Shown here piece by piece: positions 62,452-64,000 of a stretch of 64,000 nucleotides of DNA. The DNA comes from Acidimicrobiaceae bacterium (GTDB lineage Bacteria; Actinomycetota; Acidimicrobiia; Acidimicrobiales; JAUTXP01). The notes below the pieces were generated by a model. That model saw only the letters and a list, made by a program, of their open reading frames with translations. It was not told where the DNA came from and searched no databases. Location: the NCBI GenBank assembly GCA_030837965.1, contig JAUTXP010000058.1, positions 1 through 64,000 on the forward strand. The letters are read 5' to 3'. The position numbers were made by a program, and so were the translations under genes. Numbering within the stretch: position 1 is the first letter of the stretch; the number at the start of each line of letters is the position of its first letter.

Positions 62452-64000
62452 CTAGGCCAGTTCGGGGACGGGCTGGCTCTGGTTGTCGGCCGCCTCGCCG
62501 TGGTGCTTGGCCTGCTCGCCGTGGACGAGTGCGTGGGCCGGATGGTCGAGCCGGTTGGGCAGCAGGCGGAACACGAGCACGGACGCCACCGCGGCCACCA
62601 TCGCCCCGACGAGAACGGCTTGGTGCATGGCGGACACGAACGAGGCCTTGGCCCCGTGCACGATCACGGCCGCCGCGGCCCGGTCGGTCATCTGACGGGC
62701 CTGCTCCAATGCGCCGGGCAGGCCGCTGAAGGCCAGCGCCTTGCCCAGCGAGGGCAGGGGCGTGACCACCGGCTTGAGCGTGGTCTGGTAGTGCGAAGCC
62801 ACCAGGCTGCCGAGCACGGCCACCCCAAGAGCGCCGCCGAGCTCGCGGGTGGTGTCGTTGACGGCCGACCCGACGCCCGCCTTGCCGAGCGGCAGGGCTG
62901 ACATGATCGACGCCGTCGAGGGCGCGCTGGTCAGGCCCATGCCGACAGCAGTCAGCATCATGCTCAGGATCAGTTGCAGGTAGCCCGTGTCGATCTGGAA
63001 GCGGGCGATGAGCACGAGGCCCGCGGTGATGATGACCAGTCCGGTGGTGACCACGTTGCGCGTGCCGAAGCGCTCGGCCAGCCGGGCGCTGGTCGGGGCC
63101 ACGATCATGATCGTGACGGCCATCGGGAGGAGTCGGACGCCCGCTTCCAACGGCGAGTAGCCCAGCACGAGCTGGAGGTACTGGGTGATGAGGAAGAAGA
63201 GTCCGAAGAGGGCGAAGAAGGCGAAGCTGATGGACAGCGCGCCGCCGCTGAAGCTGCCGTTGCGGAAGAAGCGCAGGTCGAGCATGGGCTCGTCGTGGCG
63301 CAGCTCCCACCACGCGAACAGCAGCAGGAACGCGCCGCCCACGATGAAGAACAGCAGGGTCTCGGTGCTGGCCCAGCCCTTGGTCGGCGCTTCGATGATG
63401 CCGTAGAGCAAGGCGGACAGGCCGACGATCGAAAGGCCCGCGCCCACCAAGTCGAGCGGGGGCTGGCGGGGGTCGCGGGACGTGGGCACGAGGATGGCGC
63501 CGGAGATGGCGGCGGTGGCCACGATGGGGAGGTTGACGAAAAACACTGAGCCCCACCAGAAGTGCCCGAGCAGATAGCCGCTGATGATGGGCCCGAAGGC
63601 CGCGCCCGCGGCGGCCACGCCCGCCCACGCGCCGATGGCCCGTCCCCGCTCGTGGGGCGGGAAGACGTTGGTGAGGATGGAGAGGGTGGCGGGCATGACC
63701 AGCGAGGCGCCCACGCCCATGAGGGCCCGGCAGGCGATGACTTGGCCGCTGCTGTGGCTCAGGCCTGCGAGCAGCGAGCCGAGGCCGAAGATCCCGAGGC
63801 CCGCTTGCAGGGCGCCCTTGCGGCCGAAGCGGTCCCCGAGCGCGCCGCTGGTCAGCAGCAGGCCGGCGAAGACCAGGCCGTAGGCGGCGACCATCCATTC
63901 CAACTGCGTGTTGGATGCCCGCAGCTCACGGCCGAGGGTCGGCAGTGCCACGTTGAGGGTCGTGTTGCCCACGATGACCATGACCAGGCTGAGGCACAGC
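62452..64000 (-). CDS. DHA2-type MFS multidrug transporter, N-terminus beyond window edge
   Basis: At least 516 codons of a 14-helix major facilitator of the EmrB/QacA group. The motif A region is GALGDRFGRKGALQAGLG, and helix five carries GPIISGYLLGHFWWGSVF (motif C type). The reading frame continues past 63981 to the edge (codons for CLSLV precede MVIVGNTTLNVALPT), so the true start is outside. The last 40 residues are hydrophilic (HGEQAKHHGEAADNQSQPVP). It probably exports drugs or lipids by proton antiport. Confidence 0.93.
   Translation of the reverse strand, partial: LCLSLVMVIVGNTTLNVALPTLGRELRASNTQLEWMVAAYGLVFAGLLLTSGALGDRFGRKGALQAGLGIFGLGSLLAGLSHSSGQVIACRALMGVGASLVMPATLSILTNVFPPHERGRAIGAWAGVAAAGAAFGPIISGYLLGHFWWGSVFFVNLPIVATAAISGAILVPTSRDPRQPPLDLVGAGLSIVGLSALLYGIIEAPTKGWASTETLLFFIVGGAFLLLFAWWELRHDEPMLDLRFFRNGSFSGGALSISFAFFALFGLFFLITQYLQLVLGYSPLEAGVRLLPMAVTIMIVAPTSARLAERFGTRNVVTTGLVIITAGLVLIARFQIDTGYLQLILSMMLTAVGMGLTSAPSTASIMSALPLGKAGVGSAVNDTTRELGGALGVAVLGSLVASHYQTTLKPVVTPLPSLGKALAFSGLPGALEQARQMTDRAAAAVIVHGAKASFVSAMHQAVLVGAMVAAVASVLVFRLLPNRLDHPAHALVHGEQAKHHGEAADNQSQPVPELA

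Noticed and set aside
62415-62456. Possible tmRNA or small RNA after smpB
   Set aside because: The space between smpB and the MFS stop is only 36 bases and holds just a short direct repeat (TCGAGGCCG.GGGCTAGG).

Overview
The window is very GC-rich, gene-dense DNA that looks actinobacterial. Three things point that way. One is a decaprenyl-phosphoryl-arabinose (DPA) set (UbiA-type synthase, DprE1, DprE2). The second is a mec-cysO-cysM ... murI-MBL-rph-rdgB run whose order matches the Mycobacterium tuberculosis Rv1334-Rv1341 neighbourhood. The third is the frequent use of GTG/TTG starts with 4-nt ATGA/GTGA overlaps. The secreted proteins with GYWLV..DGG repeats suggest Acidimicrobiia or a relative, but that placement is inference.

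Layout. 1-7056 (-): a giant secreted RHS/YD-repeat protein that runs off the left edge. 7376-10158: a serine beta-lactamase-like hydrolase, an NAD-binding epimerase and a zinc-ribbon membrane protein. 10235-21805 (-): one tightly overlapping operon, read from rfbF: CDP-sugar enzymes (rfbF, rfbG, rfbH), gtrA, an RmlC-like epimerase, an SDR, two GT2 transferases, a large GT-C-like membrane protein, then aidB and a crcB pair. 22110-27052 (+): a coiled-coil methyltransferase and GT4 enzymes, one with two GT4 domains. 27049-28095 (-): a secreted TIM-barrel-like protein. 28187-33529 (+): a GT-C-like membrane protein and the DPA operon with a HAD phosphatase.

33533-39851 (-) and 42564-44567 (-): four secreted proteins (SpoIID/LytB, peptidoglycan amidase, FG-GAP propeller, subtilase). 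Each ends in six copies of the same 42-44-residue repeat, predicted to form a six-bladed propeller. 39995-42504 (+): a DUF2079 membrane protein and a methyltransferase. 44629-51242 (-): Wzm/Wzt polysaccharide ABC exporter, a methyltransferase-like protein and three GT4 enzymes. 51315-54484: a membrane protein, a DnaJ-domain protein, a fumarylacetoacetate-hydrolase-family enzyme and ClpP. 54557-54638: tRNA-Leu(TAG). 54765-64000: an O-methyltransferase, a D-threonine-aldolase-like enzyme, then the housekeeping block rdgB, rph, MBL hydrolase, murI, mscS, cysM, cysO, mec, then smpB and a DHA2-type MFS transporter cut by the right edge.

The centre (about 12.6-51.2 kb) reads as a cell-surface glycan island. 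It makes nucleotide and polyprenyl-linked sugars (CDP-dideoxyhexose, DPA), assembles them (GT2, GT4 and GT-C enzymes), modifies the chain (methyltransferases) and exports it (Wzm/Wzt). It also carries secreted wall-active enzymes that probably dock on the envelope through a shared propeller. The best leads are: (i) four unrelated secreted modules with the same six-repeat C-terminal propeller; (ii) a CDP-ascarylose-like pathway with an intact [2Fe-2S] RfbH but no E3 reductase nearby; (iii) two or three small families of dispersed palindromes, one copy lying inside the 3' end of a coding sequence; (iv) a C11 homopolymer next to the ribosome-binding site of a secreted propeller gene.
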